In this document: positions 1 to 8,209 of the stretch, in pieces | How positions within the stretch are numbered: the first letter of the stretch is position 1 | How the letters are laid out: the number at the start of each line of letters is the position of its first letter | Source: Blautia sp. MSJ-19 | GTDB taxonomy: Bacteria; Bacillota; Clostridia; Lachnospirales; Lachnospiraceae | Length of the DNA stretch: 64,000 nucleotides | Reading direction: 5' to 3' | Assembly: GCF_018918125.1 (NCBI RefSeq) | Contig: NZ_JAHLQA010000007.1 | Coordinates: 124,001-188,000, forward strand | Notes under the pieces: model-generated | Seen by the model: only the letters and a program-made list of their open reading frames with translations | Told to the model about the DNA's origin: nothing | Database searches by the model: none | Program-made: the position numbers and the translations under genes

Positions 1-678
1 GTATGCCTGCTTCCGATCCTTATCGTTCTGGTACTTCTGGTTATGAAATTTCCTACGATACCGGCATTGATGCTGGGAGCAGTTTCAGGTGGTGCGGTGG
101 CATGGATCGTTCAGGGAGAAAGTCTGAAAGATATCATCGGATTTATGTGGAATGGTTTTGCAGTGGAATCTGAAAATGCCCTGATCGTTTCTCTTTTTAC
201 AAGAGGCGGTATCATGAGCATGGTCGGAACGGCATTGCTGTTTATCTTTTCATTTGGCTTATTTGGAATTTTAAATGAATGTCAGATCCTTGAGACTCTT
301 GTAGAACCAATTCTTGGAAAGGTAAATGGAAGATTCAGTGGATATGTATGTACGATCCTTCTTGGATTTATTGCATTGTTTTCTTCATCTGCAAGCTTTT
401 CTGAAGTATTTACCTGTAACATCATGAAAGAAGTTTATGAAGCAAAAGGGCTGGACAAACGAGATCTGGTCAGAGCCGCAACAGTTGGCACGTTTGCATT
501 GCAGTTATACATTCCATATGTTCTTATGGTACAGACAGTGTGCGGTTATCTGGATGTGGATGGAGTGGCAGTAATGCGTCATTATATCACATCCCCGCTT
601 TACCTGATCGTATGTCTCGTGATCGTTGGTTTTAATCTTGATAAAAAATTATTTAAGGGGCTGTTTAAAGAAAAATGA
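1..678 (+). CDS. nhaC: NhaC-family Na+/H+ antiporter, C-terminal part
   Basis: The frame is open to base 1, so the 5' end of the gene lies outside the window. The ATG at 43 is an internal methionine, not the start. About 225 residues remain. They form several hydrophobic helices and include the conserved region around RGGIMSM and a second-half helix rich in small residues (FSSSASFSE), both typical of the NhaC family. Family members exchange cytoplasmic Na+ for external H+ across the plasma membrane, and some are tied to malate/lactate or amino-acid exchange. The stop overlaps the start of the threonine aldolase gene by 4 bp (ATGA), so the two are translationally coupled. The ion and any co-substrate cannot be read from the sequence. 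Confidence 0.8.
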   Translation, partial: VCLLPILIVLVLLVMKFPTIPALMLGAVSGGAVAWIVQGESLKDIIGFMWNGFAVESENALIVSLFTRGGIMSMVGTALLFIFSFGLFGILNECQILETLVEPILGKVNGRFSGYVCTILLGFIALFSSSASFSEVFTCNIMKEVYEAKGLDKRDLVRAATVGTFALQLYIPYVLMVQTVCGYLDVDGVAVMRHYITSPLYLIVCLVIVGFNLDKKLFKGLFKEK

Positions 679-1709
679 TACGTCTGGATAATGATTATAA
701 TCACAATGCACAGGAAGAAATCCTGAAACGTCTGATGGAAACGGGGCAGGAAGGTTATGCCGGATATGGAGAAGATGTCTGGTGTGATAAGGCAGAAGAA
801 CTGATCAAAAAGAAAATTGACCGGGAAGACTGCAAAGTATACTTTTTTGCAGGAGCAACACAGGCGAATCTTGTGGTACACAAAGCAGCTCTGAACCCGG
901 TACAGGCAGTGATTTGCCCGGACTCTGGACATATATATGCACACGAAGCCGGTTCGATCGAAGCAACCGGACATAAACTTATCCCGCTGCCAGCAAAGGA
1001 TGGAAAGATCACAGCAGAACAGGTTCGTCAGAAAGCTGCCGAGTATTACGAAGCAGGCGAACCGGAATATCTCTGCGAACCCAAAATGGTGTACATTTCC
1101 TTTCCGACAGAATGGGGAACCCTATATTCCCGGGAAGAACTAAAAGCACTTTATGAAGTATGCAGACAATATGATATGTATCTGTTTGTAGACGGAGCAC
1201 GCATGGGTTACGGACTTGCTTCCGAAAAAAATGATCTGACATTAAGAGATTTTGCCAGATTTACAGATATATTTTACATTGGCGGCACCAAATGCGGCGC
1301 ATTGTTTGGGGAAGCCCTTGTGATCCTTAACAAAAATCTGGAAAAAAATTTCAAAACCTACATGAAACAGAGCGGTTCTGTGCTGGCAAAAGGCTGGCTT
1401 CTGGGATTGCAGTTTTATGTATTGCTGGAAAACGGTCTTTATGAGCAGATTGCAGAGCAGGCAGATGAGCGTGCCATGCGTATAAAGGAAGCATTTCACC
1501 AGAAGGGAATAGAGTCCTATATAGAGAGCTATACAAATCAGCTGTTCATGATCCTGACCAGGGAACAGGCTGCAAAAATGGCAGAAATCTGTACTTTTCA
1601 GTTTCAGATGAACCTGCCCGACGGACGGGAAGTCGATCGTTTCTGTACAAGCTGGTCCACAACAGAGCAGGAAACAGAAGAAATTATCAATGCGATCAAA
1701 GATTTATAA
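675..1709 (+). CDS. Low-specificity L-threonine aldolase family protein (PLP)
   Basis: This 344-residue fold-type I PLP enzyme belongs to the beta-eliminating lyase/threonine aldolase family. Family members cleave L-threonine or L-allo-threonine to glycine and acetaldehyde in the cytosol. The PLP lysine is the K of the GGTKCGA motif in the middle of the protein. A conserved DGAR motif lies upstream and the N-terminal GYAGYGED stretch matches the family. The length is normal (330-350). It overlaps the NhaC gene by 4 bp and is followed by a terminator, so the two close one transcription unit. Pairing with an ion antiporter suggests export or uptake linked to amino-acid breakdown, which is inference. 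A related beta-eliminating lyase specificity cannot be excluded. Confidence 0.85.
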   Translation: MIRLDNDYNHNAQEEILKRLMETGQEGYAGYGEDVWCDKAEELIKKKIDREDCKVYFFAGATQANLVVHKAALNPVQAVICPDSGHIYAHEAGSIEATGHKLIPLPAKDGKITAEQVRQKAAEYYEAGEPEYLCEPKMVYISFPTEWGTLYSREELKALYEVCRQYDMYLFVDGARMGYGLASEKNDLTLRDFARFTDIFYIGGTKCGALFGEALVILNKNLEKNFKTYMKQSGSVLAKGWLLGLQFYVLLENGLYEQIAEQADERAMRIKEAFHQKGIESYIESYTNQLFMILTREQAAKMAEICTFQFQMNLPDGREVDRFCTSWSTTEQETEEIINAIKDL

Positions 1710-1751
1710 GTTGTAAAACAAACTCATTTTTGCCAAACCCTTTCAAGTTTT

Positions 1752-1781
1752 GGGAGCTGTCCGGATGGATGGCTCCTTTTT
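1752..1781 (+). terminator. Intrinsic terminator after nhaC-threonine aldolase unit
   Basis: The GGAGC and GCTCC arms enclose a 14-nt loop and are followed by TTTTT. It lies 43 bp after the aldolase stop codon. Confidence 0.7.
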
Positions 1782-1899
1782 ATGTTCTTGTGTATTTTTC
1801 TTGGGGCATGTATAATGAAATAACAGCAATATTTTAGCTCTATAACTGCGATATAGGCACTGCACAGTTGCAGATGGGTAAAGTATAGGAGGTGTTGGT

Positions 1900-3300
1900 G
1901 TGGATGATATAATGCTGACGGAAGAAATGAAATTACCACTTCCAGTTGGAATTTCGGATTATCGGCGGGCATCTGAAGAATATTACTATGTAGATAAAAC
2001 TCTGATGATCAGAGATATTCTGAACGAGCGTCCTATGGTTTCTTTGTTTACACGGCCACGACGGTTTGGAAAGACCCTTAACATGGACATGCTCCGCACT
2101 TTCTTTGAAAAGACAGAGGAAGATACTTCTATATACTTCAAAGATAAAAAGATCTGGAAATGTGGAGAAAAGTATCGCGAGTATCAGGGAAAATATCCGG
2201 TGATTTTTCTTACATTTAAAGATGTAAAACGAAATACGTGGGAAGAGACATATGATCATATTTTGTTACTGATCAGTGAGGAGTATCAGCGTCACAGTGA
2301 GATTCTGGAAAGCAATATCTGTAATGAATATGAAAAGGAAATATATCGCAGAATCGCTGAAAGAACAGCTAATAGCACAGATTATATGAATTCTTTGAAG
2401 AATCTTTCTGAAATGCTTCATAAGCAGTATGGAGAAACGGCAATCATCATCATCGATGAGTATGATACTCCGATCCAACAGGGACATGTCTGCGGTTTCT
2501 ATGATCAGGTAGTATCTTTTATGAGGATTTTTTTCTCCGGTGCGTTTAAAGATAACCGGCATCTGGCATTTGGATTTCTGACAGGAATTCTGCGTGTCGC
2601 GAGGGAGAGTATTTTCAGTGGATTGAATAATCTGATCGTAAATTCGGTCCTCGACAGGAAGTACAGTGAATATTTTGGATTTACCAGAGATGAAGTGGCA
2701 GAGATGGCTTCTTATTATAATGCACAGGACTGCATGGAGGAACTTTGTGAATGGTATGATGGTTATTGCTTTGGAAAAACAGAGATATTCAATCCATGGT
2801 CAGTGATCAATTATTTCAGTCATGACTGTGAAGCGAGGGCTTACTGGGTATCTACAAGCAGTAATGACATTATAGGGGAAATTCTTGCGGAGGCAGATGA
2901 AGAAATATGGAATTCGCTTACGGGGCTTTTGCAGGGGGAAAAGCTTCTGACCTATATAGATACCAGTGTAGTGTATCCGCAGATAAAGAAAAATGTTTCT
3001 TCTGTGTACAGCTTCCTTTTGATGTCGGGATATCTTAAAACTACCGGAAAAAATCAGCTGTTTGGAGCCGGATATATGTGCGAAGTGGCACTGCCGAATA
3101 AAGAAATCCTGTTTGTATATCAGAAAGAGATTCTGGACCAGTTGGAATATATGATTCCACAGACGGCATCAATAGGAGTTCAGCAGATTGAGGAAAAACA
3201 ATATGATATGCAGCTTCGACAGCAGAATGTGAAACATATCATCCGATATGGCGTGGCGTTCAGTGGGAAGAATTCAGAGGTTGTAATGAAAGAAAACTAA
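1900..3300 (+). CDS. AAA-ATPase-like protein with internally deleted PD-(D/E)XK nuclease domain
   Basis: A GTG start at 1900 is chosen because a GGAGG lies about 8 bp upstream. The N-terminal two thirds is the AAA-ATPase-like domain: the opening LPVGISDY and YVDKT, a Walker-A-like RRFGKT, and the Walker B-like [10 protein letters not shown] near residue 185. In full-length relatives (about 520-580 residues, from family knowledge) a PD-(D/E)XK nuclease domain of the DUF1703 type follows. Here the protein is 466 residues and passes directly from the IPQTASI segment (about residue 420) to the family's terminal QQIEEKQYD and YGVAFSGK motifs. The stretch that should hold the catalytic Asp and the ExK is absent, and the frame is kept. 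The family is very common in Lachnospiraceae and Bacteroidetes, often in many copies, with no firm role. This copy should lack nuclease activity. Confidence 0.8.
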   Translation: MDDIMLTEEMKLPLPVGISDYRRASEEYYYVDKTLMIRDILNERPMVSLFTRPRRFGKTLNMDMLRTFFEKTEEDTSIYFKDKKIWKCGEKYREYQGKYPVIFLTFKDVKRNTWEETYDHILLLISEEYQRHSEILESNICNEYEKEIYRRIAERTANSTDYMNSLKNLSEMLHKQYGETAIIIIDEYDTPIQQGHVCGFYDQVVSFMRIFFSGAFKDNRHLAFGFLTGILRVARESIFSGLNNLIVNSVLDRKYSEYFGFTRDEVAEMASYYNAQDCMEELCEWYDGYCFGKTEIFNPWSVINYFSHDCEARAYWVSTSSNDIIGEILAEADEEIWNSLTGLLQGEKLLTYIDTSVVYPQIKKNVSSVYSFLLMSGYLKTTGKNQLFGAGYMCEVALPNKEILFVYQKEILDQLEYMIPQTASIGVQQIEEKQYDMQLRQQNVKHIIRYGVAFSGKNSEVVMKEN

Positions 3301-3313
3301 AATCGGAGGCAGC

Positions 3314-3910
3314 ATGGCAAAAAAGAAATTTTATGCAGTAAGACAGGGAAGAAAGACCGGGGTGTTCCTTACCTGGGATGAGTGTAAGAAGCAGGTAATG
3401 GGTTATCCGGGCGCGATATACAAGAGTTTTGGGACAGAAGCGGAAGCGAAAGAATATCTGGGAATTGGCACCCCAATAGAAAAAACTTCCTCAGACGCAG
3501 TAGAAATCTACGTCGACGGAAGTTACCACGCAGCCACGAAAGAATTTTCCTACGGAATGGTTGTTCTGATCGATGGAAGAGAAGAGAAATTTTCACAGAA
3601 AATGTCCGATCGGGAGCTGGCACAGATGCGAAATGTAGCCGGTGAGATCAAAGGAAGCGAAGCAGCGATGCAGTACGCTCTGGATCATGAGATCCCGGCA
3701 ATTATCATTTATCATGATTACCAGGGAATCGCGAGCTGGTGCAACGGTGACTGGAAGGCGAATAAAGCCGGGACGATCGCATACCGAGATTTCTACCAGA
3801 AAGCGAAACAGAAAGTACACATTGAATTTCGCAAGGTTAAGGGACATTCCAATGACAAATATAATGATATGGTAGATGAACTTGCAAAAGAAGCACTTGG
3901 AATCCATTGA
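3314..3910 (+). CDS. rnhA: Ribonuclease H with N-terminal hybrid-binding domain
   Basis: This protein of 198 residues degrades the RNA strand of RNA-DNA hybrids in the cytosol. Residues 1-50 form the caulimovirus VI/RNase H1-type hybrid-binding domain ([14 protein letters not shown], then [14 protein letters not shown]). Residues 65-198 form the RNase H fold with the expected acidic residues: Asp in YVDGSY, Glu in [10 protein letters not shown], Asp in YHDYQGI and Asp in [10 protein letters not shown], preceded by the VKGHS loop. The start has a GGAGG 5-6 bp upstream. It lies 13 bp after the AAA gene. Its stop codon (TGA) is embedded in the -35 element of the next gene's promoter. Confidence 0.9.
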   Translation: MAKKKFYAVRQGRKTGVFLTWDECKKQVMGYPGAIYKSFGTEAEAKEYLGIGTPIEKTSSDAVEIYVDGSYHAATKEFSYGMVVLIDGREEKFSQKMSDRELAQMRNVAGEIKGSEAAMQYALDHEIPAIIIYHDYQGIASWCNGDWKANKAGTIAYRDFYQKAKQKVHIEFRKVKGHSNDKYNDMVDELAKEALGIH

Positions 3911-3936
3911 CAAAATCCGCTATGAAGTCTTATACT
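3907..3936 (+). promoter_or_regulatory. Sigma-70-type promoter of the ECF S-component gene
   Basis: TTGACA (3907-3912) is separated by 18 bp from TATACT (3931-3936). The -35 box contains the rnhA stop codon. Transcription should start near 3943, leaving a leader of about 45 nt before the ATG at 3988. Confidence 0.65.
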
Positions 3937-3942
3937 ATCACT

Positions 3943-3972
3943 GTCTCCGGCATAGCCGGAGCGAGACTTTTT
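3943..3972 (+). promoter_or_regulatory. 5' leader hairpin, terminator-like, ahead of ECF S component
   Basis: A 7-bp perfect stem CTCCGGC/GCCGGAG has a 3-nt loop and is followed within 7 nt by TTTTT. It begins at about the predicted transcription start. It could stabilise the 5' end, or terminate read-through from rnhA. No aptamer was recognised. Confidence 0.45.
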
Positions 3973-3987
3973 GAGGAGGATACTATT

Positions 3988-4539
3988 ATGAAAAACAACA
4001 GCAGTATCAAAACCGTGGTTGCTGTCGGAATTGGCGCAGCACTGTTCTTTGTACTCGGACGTTTTGTTGCAATACCAAGCCCGGTACCGAACACAAATAT
4101 CAGTCTTCAGTATGCAGTACTTGCACTTCTGGCAGCTATGTATGGACCAGTTGCCGGCGGACTGATCGGTTTCATCGGTCACGCACTGATCGATCTTTCC
4201 TGGGGTGGAAGCCCGTGGTGGAGCTGGGTGATCACATCCGCCTTTGTTGGTGTGGTTATCGGACTTTTTGCAAAGAAACTTGATGTTCAGGAAGGAGAAT
4301 TCGGCAAAGGCAAAGTTGCTGTATTCGTAGTTTCCAATGTGATCGCACATGTGATCGGATGGGTAGTTGTAGCTCCTGTACTTGACATTCTGATCTATGC
4401 AGAACCGGCAAACAAGGTATTTGCACAGGGTGTATTTGCAGCTGTTTCCAATACCGTTACAGGTGTAGTCGTTGGTGGACTTCTGATTCTGGCATATACG
4501 AAGACGATTGCCAAGAAAGGTTCCCTGGATCAGGAATAA
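3988..4539 (+). CDS. ECF transporter S component, UPF0397 family
   Basis: The ATG at 3988 is chosen over an upstream ATG at 3907, because GAGGAGG lies 8-14 bp before it and the protein then opens with the family's MKNNSSIKTVVAVGIGAA. The 183-residue product has about five hydrophobic helices and the family motifs PVPNTNISLQYAVLAL and GHALIDL. Members are the membrane-embedded substrate-capture subunits of energy-coupling-factor importers and are often named riboflavin transporters by similarity. The true vitamin or cofactor here is unknown. The fused ATPase and T-component genes follow on the same strand, which completes a dedicated (group I) ECF transporter. Confidence 0.8.
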   Translation: MKNNSSIKTVVAVGIGAALFFVLGRFVAIPSPVPNTNISLQYAVLALLAAMYGPVAGGLIGFIGHALIDLSWGGSPWWSWVITSAFVGVVIGLFAKKLDVQEGEFGKGKVAVFVVSNVIAHVIGWVVVAPVLDILIYAEPANKVFAQGVFAAVSNTVTGVVVGGLLILAYTKTIAKKGSLDQE

Positions 4540-4595
4540 ATTATGGAGTTGCTGTTCATGGATCGTTTTATATAACAAAAGTGAACAGCAGCGTT

Positions 4596-4645
4596 GAAAA
4601 AGCCTTCTCATGCAGCTTTTATGGCTTGTGAAAGGCTTTTTCTAT
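4596..4645. terminator. Stem-loop terminator between ECF S and A genes
   Basis: An 11-bp perfect stem GAAAAAGCCTT/AAGGCTTTTTC lies in the 244-bp gap after the S-component gene. The T-rich right arm supplies the tail. It probably lowers expression of the ATPase/T genes relative to the S component or separates them. The rest of the gap (to 4783) is AT-rich and holds no recognisable gene. Confidence 0.6.
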
Positions 4646-4783
4646 GTGAAAGTAAGTATACGGAGAAGCTGTTGATGGCAGTTTTTCTGTATAGGCAGAT
4701 AGTATTCTCAAATTCTTATTTAGTAAGTATTAAAATTATTAGGTTACAATGAACAGTAATATCATAAATTTTGAGGTGTTTAA

Positions 4784-6508
4784 ATGACTGAGAAAAAATC
4801 CCCTGTTATTTCATTCAAAGATTTTTCATTCCAGTACCGGGCGCAGAAGAAGCCCACACTTACAGGTATTGATCTGGATATTTATCCGGGAGAGAAGGTG
4901 CTGATCGCAGGTCCTTCCGGAAGTGGTAAGAGTACTCTGGCGGGATGTGTCAATGGATTGAATCCGTTTTCCAATCCGGGAGAGTGTAAGGGCACTCTGA
5001 CTGTAGATGGTGTAGATGCACCACACAGCAGTATTTTTGAATTGTCTGCACATGTAGGAACTGTTCTGCAGGATCCGGATGGTCAGTTTATCGGACTGAC
5101 CGTCGGTGAGGATATTGCATTTGCACTGGAAAACAGTTGTACACCTCAGAACGAAATGCATGCGATCACGAGACATGCAGCAGAACTGGTTGGAATCGAG
5201 AACCATCTGGATTACGCACCGCATGAACTGTCTGGCGGACAGAAGCAGAGAGTCAGTCTGGCAGGAGTCATGGTGGATCAGGTAAAGATCCTTCTGTTTG
5301 ATGAGCCCCTGGCAAACCTTGATCCGGCAGCAGGCAAGCAGGCGATCGAGCTGATCGATGAGATTCAGAAAAAAACAGATACGACGGTTCTGATCATTGA
5401 GCATCGTCTGGAAGATGTTCTCTGGAGAAATGTAGATCGTATTGTATTGGTCAATGAGGGAAAAATCCTTGCAGATATGACGCCGGATGAACTGCTTTCC
5501 ACCAGTCTGCTTGCAGACAATGGAATCCGTGAACCTCTTTACGTGACAGCCATGCGCTATGCGGGAATTGATATTACAAGAGAAAAGAAACCGGCACATG
5601 TGGATTCTGTCGTACTGGATGAAGCTGACCGGAAGAAACTGCAGGACTGGTTTGAAGCACAGCCGTTGCAGGAGGATGCTGGAGAACATGAAAAACTTCT
5701 GGAAGTAAAGAATCTGAGTTTTGGTTATACAAAAGAGCACCAGACGCTGAGAAATGTCAGTCTGTCAATTGCCAAAGGTGAGATGGTCAGTATTGTGGGA
5801 CGGAACGGTGCAGGAAAATCAACATTTTCCAAGCTGGTGTGTGGATTTGAAGACCCGGATTCCGGCGAGATTACTTTCCATGGAAAAGATCTGTTAAAAG
5901 AAAATATCCGTCACCGTGCGAAATATATAGGATATGTCATGCAGAACCCGAATCAGATGATCTCCAAGACCATGATCTATGATGAGGTGGCACTGAGCCT
6001 TCAGAAATCAGGTTTGCCTGAGGCAGAGGTTCGACAGAAAGTAGAAGACACACTCAAAATCTGCGGCCTTTATCCATTCCGTAACTGGCCGGTATCTGCT
6101 TTGAGTTTTGGTCAGAAGAAGCGTGTGACGATCGCAAGTGTACTGGTACAGGACCCGGAACTGATCATCCTGGATGAGCCGACTGCGGGACAGGATTTCA
6201 AGCATTATACAGAGATCATGGAGTTTTTGCGTAAGCTCAATGAACGTGGAGTGACGGTCGTTATGATCACACATGACATGCACCTGATGCTGGAATATAC
6301 ACCAAGGGCACTTGTGTTTTCAGACGGACAGCTGATCGCAGACCGCAGAGCTTCTGAAGTGCTTTGTGATCCGGAACTGATCGAGCGTGCCGCTCTGAAA
6401 GAGACAAGTCTTTTTACACTGGCAAACCACTGCGAGATCACGCCGCCGGAAGCATTTGTAGAAAGATTTATCGGAGAAGACAGGGAGGTGAGAAGCCATG
6501 GCCGCTAA
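4784..6508 (+). CDS. ECF transporter double ATPase (EcfA-A' fusion)
   Basis: This 574-residue cytosolic protein carries two complete ABC ATPase domains. Domain 1 has Walker A GPSGSGKST, signature LSGGQKQR and Walker B ILLFDEP. Domain 2 has Walker A GRNGAGKST, the altered signature LSFGQKKR and Walker B LIILDEP. A linker of about 60 residues near position 260-320 joins them. In ECF systems the two ATPases drive toppling of the S component through the T component. Fused versions (YkoD type) are common where the transporter is dedicated to one substrate. It overlaps the T-component gene by 11 bp, so the two are co-translated. The second signature (F for G) is an asymmetry often seen in such fusions. 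Confidence 0.88.
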   Translation: MTEKKSPVISFKDFSFQYRAQKKPTLTGIDLDIYPGEKVLIAGPSGSGKSTLAGCVNGLNPFSNPGECKGTLTVDGVDAPHSSIFELSAHVGTVLQDPDGQFIGLTVGEDIAFALENSCTPQNEMHAITRHAAELVGIENHLDYAPHELSGGQKQRVSLAGVMVDQVKILLFDEPLANLDPAAGKQAIELIDEIQKKTDTTVLIIEHRLEDVLWRNVDRIVLVNEGKILADMTPDELLSTSLLADNGIREPLYVTAMRYAGIDITREKKPAHVDSVVLDEADRKKLQDWFEAQPLQEDAGEHEKLLEVKNLSFGYTKEHQTLRNVSLSIAKGEMVSIVGRNGAGKSTFSKLVCGFEDPDSGEITFHGKDLLKENIRHRAKYIGYVMQNPNQMISKTMIYDEVALSLQKSGLPEAEVRQKVEDTLKICGLYPFRNWPVSALSFGQKKRVTIASVLVQDPELIILDEPTAGQDFKHYTEIMEFLRKLNERGVTVVMITHDMHLMLEYTPRALVFSDGQLIADRRASEVLCDPELIERAALKETSLFTLANHCEITPPEAFVERFIGEDREVRSHGR

Positions 6509-7328
6509 GACCGTACTAAATTATCTGAATCGTGACAGTGTGGTACACAAGATGACAGGAACTACCAAACTGGCATTTTTTCTGCTGTTTACGTTTGCAA
6601 GTATGATCACCTATAATACGTGGGTGCTGCTGGGGCTTTTTGCAGTCAGTCTTGCCGCATTTAAACTCAGCAAGATCAAATACCGCGAAGTGCGTTTTAT
6701 GATGATCTTTATGCTTGTATTTCTGCTTTTGAATAACTTGTTTATTTTCCTGTTTGATCCGAATCAGGGAACGAACCTGTATGGGACAAGGCATGTACTT
6801 TGTCATCTGTTCTGGAGATATGATGTGACTGCAGAGCAGTTGTTTTATATGTTGAATATCTCTCTGAAATATTTTGTGGCATTGCCGGTAGCAATTCTGT
6901 TTATCTCTGCAACGAATCCGAGTGAATTTGCAGCGAGCCTGAACAGCATCGGAATTTCCTATAAGGTAGGATATTCTGTAGCAATCGCGCTTCGTTATAT
7001 CCCGGATATCCAGAGAGATTATCACAGTATCAGCCAGGCACAGCAGGCAAGAGGAGTGGAGCTTGGAAAGAATGAGCATTTCTTCTCCAGGTTGAAGAAC
7101 TCTGTTAATATTTTGTTGCCACTGATTCTGACAAGCCTGAATCGTATTGATACGATTTCCAATGCGATGGAGCTGCGTGGTTTTGGGAAAAACAAGAAAC
7201 GTACCTGGTATACCAGGAGGCCGTTTGCAAAGAGGGATTTCATCGCCCTGGGGCTGGGCGTGGCGCTTCTGATTGTAAGCCTTACGGTAACCATTAAGTT
7301 TGGAAGGTTTTATAATCCTTTTGTGTGA
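6498..7328 (+). CDS. ecfT: ECF transporter T component (EcfT)
   Basis: This 276-residue membrane protein has five or six hydrophobic helices, including FMLVFLLLNNLFIFLF. Near the cytoplasmic coupling helices are the family's arginine-containing signatures: the A-R-G in SQAQQARGVELG and the LRG in AMELRGFG. These short motifs contact the ATPase pair and transmit ATP-driven motion to the S component. The ATG lies inside the end of the ATPase gene with a GGGAGG about 8 bp upstream. A terminator follows within 15 bp. It belongs with the S component at 3988, although a T component can also serve other S components such as ThiT just downstream. Confidence 0.88.
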   Translation: MAAKTVLNYLNRDSVVHKMTGTTKLAFFLLFTFASMITYNTWVLLGLFAVSLAAFKLSKIKYREVRFMMIFMLVFLLLNNLFIFLFDPNQGTNLYGTRHVLCHLFWRYDVTAEQLFYMLNISLKYFVALPVAILFISATNPSEFAASLNSIGISYKVGYSVAIALRYIPDIQRDYHSISQAQQARGVELGKNEHFFSRLKNSVNILLPLILTSLNRIDTISNAMELRGFGKNKKRTWYTRRPFAKRDFIALGLGVALLIVSLTVTIKFGRFYNPFV

Positions 7329-7338
7329 AAGGATTAAA

Positions 7339-7375
7339 AAGGAATCAATGGCTCGAAGGGACATTGGTTCCTTTT
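7339..7375 (+). terminator. Terminator of the ECF operon
   Basis: A 12-bp stem AAGGAATCAATG/CATTGGTTCCTT (one G-T pair) ends in TTTT. It starts 11 bp after the ecfT stop codon. Confidence 0.65.
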
Positions 7376-7398
7376 GGTGCATTCTGGGGAATGAGAAG

Positions 7399-7443
7399 AC
7401 CGCGAAGGGACTTGTCCAGTCCCCTCGCCCACCCCTGGGAATG
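7399..7443 (+). repeat. Left arm of a long inverted-repeat pair
   Basis: These 45 bp are a near-exact reverse complement of 8078-8120. The arm itself folds as a hairpin (GCGAAGGGACT against AGTCCCCTCGC). The two arms bracket about 630 bp without a gene. Confidence 0.7.
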
Positions 7444-7552
7444 TACTCGACGGAACGGGTGTAAAGGGGAAGGGTACAAGAGTTCCAGGTGGAATAAGAC
7501 GGAAGAGGACTGACTTTACTGAGGATGGGAAAACCAGGAATTTATGGTAGCT

Positions 7553-7760
7553 GGATGACCGGTAGAAGAGTAAGTCATCTGAGAGTCCACGAAAATCGAG
7601 GCATGGAATGACAGGAAAAAGAGAAAGTCGTCTGAGAGTCCATGAAAATCGGGGCATGGAATGACTGGGAAAAGAGAAAGTCGTCTGAGAGTCCATGAAA
7701 GTTGAGGTATTTGGATGACCGGTAGAAGAGTAAGTCGTCGGAAGGTCCATAAAACTTCGG
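7553..7760 (+). repeat. 53-bp tandem repeat, about four copies
   Basis: The marker AGTCRTCTGAGAGTCCAY recurs at 7573, 7626, 7679 and, diverged, 7733, giving periods of 53, 53 and 54 bp. Each of the inner units contains TCCATG and CATGGA, which could pair. The copies are contiguous, so there are no spacers. The period is not a multiple of three, so a coding role is unlikely. Confidence 0.75.
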
Positions 7761-7931
7761 AAAATGGATGGTTTAAATGGAAACTACCCGAATAAGGGTC
7801 AATATAAGCCCTAAAATTAGATGATCGAGATAATAGTAACTTATGCGCGGGTCAACGAGTAATATGAAACTTAATATTATGTAAACTTATTGTGCCTGAT
7901 TTACATTTAGTTGAATCAATAGAATGAAAAA

Positions 7932-7976
7932 ATAGCGGGACATCTTCTCGATATGACAGAAGAAGAGTCTCGCTAT
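7932..7976 (+). other. Isolated imperfect hairpin in the 7.3-8.2 kb gene-free stretch
   Basis: ATAGCG pairs with CGCTAT, and the stem continues through GAC/GTC and TCTTCT/AGAAGA with small mismatches. The loop is about 9-10 nt. A short T-rich run follows. Apart from this, the repeats and the palindromes, I see nothing interpretable in 7444-8077. Confidence 0.4.
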
Positions 7977-8077
7977 CTTTATATATTGCGATACTATTTA
8001 TACGAAAACCTCCCGACCTGAAACACCAGGAGAATTTTTCAAAACCTACCCCATAAAATAAAATTTCCGTCAACACT

Positions 8078-8120
8078 CATCCCAGGGGTTGCGAGGGGAC
8101 TGGTCAAGTCCCTTCGCGGT
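8078..8120 (+). repeat. Right arm of the long inverted-repeat pair
   Basis: This arm matches the reverse complement of 7399-7443 with only a few differences. It also forms the terminator described at 8091-8127. Confidence 0.7.
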
Positions 8121-8127
8121 TTTTTTG
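8091..8127 (+). terminator. Strong stem-loop with T tail
   Basis: GCGAGGGGACT pairs with AGTCCCTTCGC around a short loop, then GG and seven T residues follow. It reads as a terminator on the + strand. No gene on that strand was found immediately upstream. Confidence 0.6.
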
Positions 8128-8209
8128 CATTCCGAATGCATAATACTGGTTACAAGGGGAATCCCCTTGACATTTCTACATTTCCGAAATGCAATCCCTT
8201 TTTAAAGGG
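8126..8209. repeat. Chain of four short perfect palindromes downstream of thiT
   Basis: In order: TGCATTCCGAATGCA (8126-8140), AAGGGGAATCCCCTT (8154-8168), CATTTCCGAAATG (8179-8191) and CCCTTTTTAAAGGG (8196-8209). The last directly abuts the thiT stop codon. Such a series in 85 bp may shape the 3' end of the thiT message. Confidence 0.6.

Noticed and set aside
1900-3300. Phage-defence system
   Set aside because: The AAA-ATPase-like family is sometimes near defence genes, but neighbours here are metabolic and the nuclease core is missing.
4826-5740. 304-codon antisense frame opposite the ECF ATPase
   Set aside because: The sense frame has intact Walker and signature motifs. The antisense product has no recognisable features.
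6516-7382. 288-codon antisense frame opposite ecfT
   Set aside because: It is a shadow of a membrane-protein gene, has Cys/His-rich random composition and overlaps the terminator.
7325-7513. Plus-strand 62-codon frame after ecfT
   Set aside because: It runs through the ecfT terminator and the inverted-repeat hairpin and has no family likeness.
7334-7750. Minus-strand 138-codon open frame across the tandem repeat
   Set aside because: It is a by-product of the 53-bp repeats. The period is not divisible by three, so the peptide does not repeat, and there is no ribosome-binding site.
7553-7760. CRISPR array
   Set aside because: The repeats are contiguous without spacers and no cas genes are near. 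The same holds for the 18-bp units in rho.
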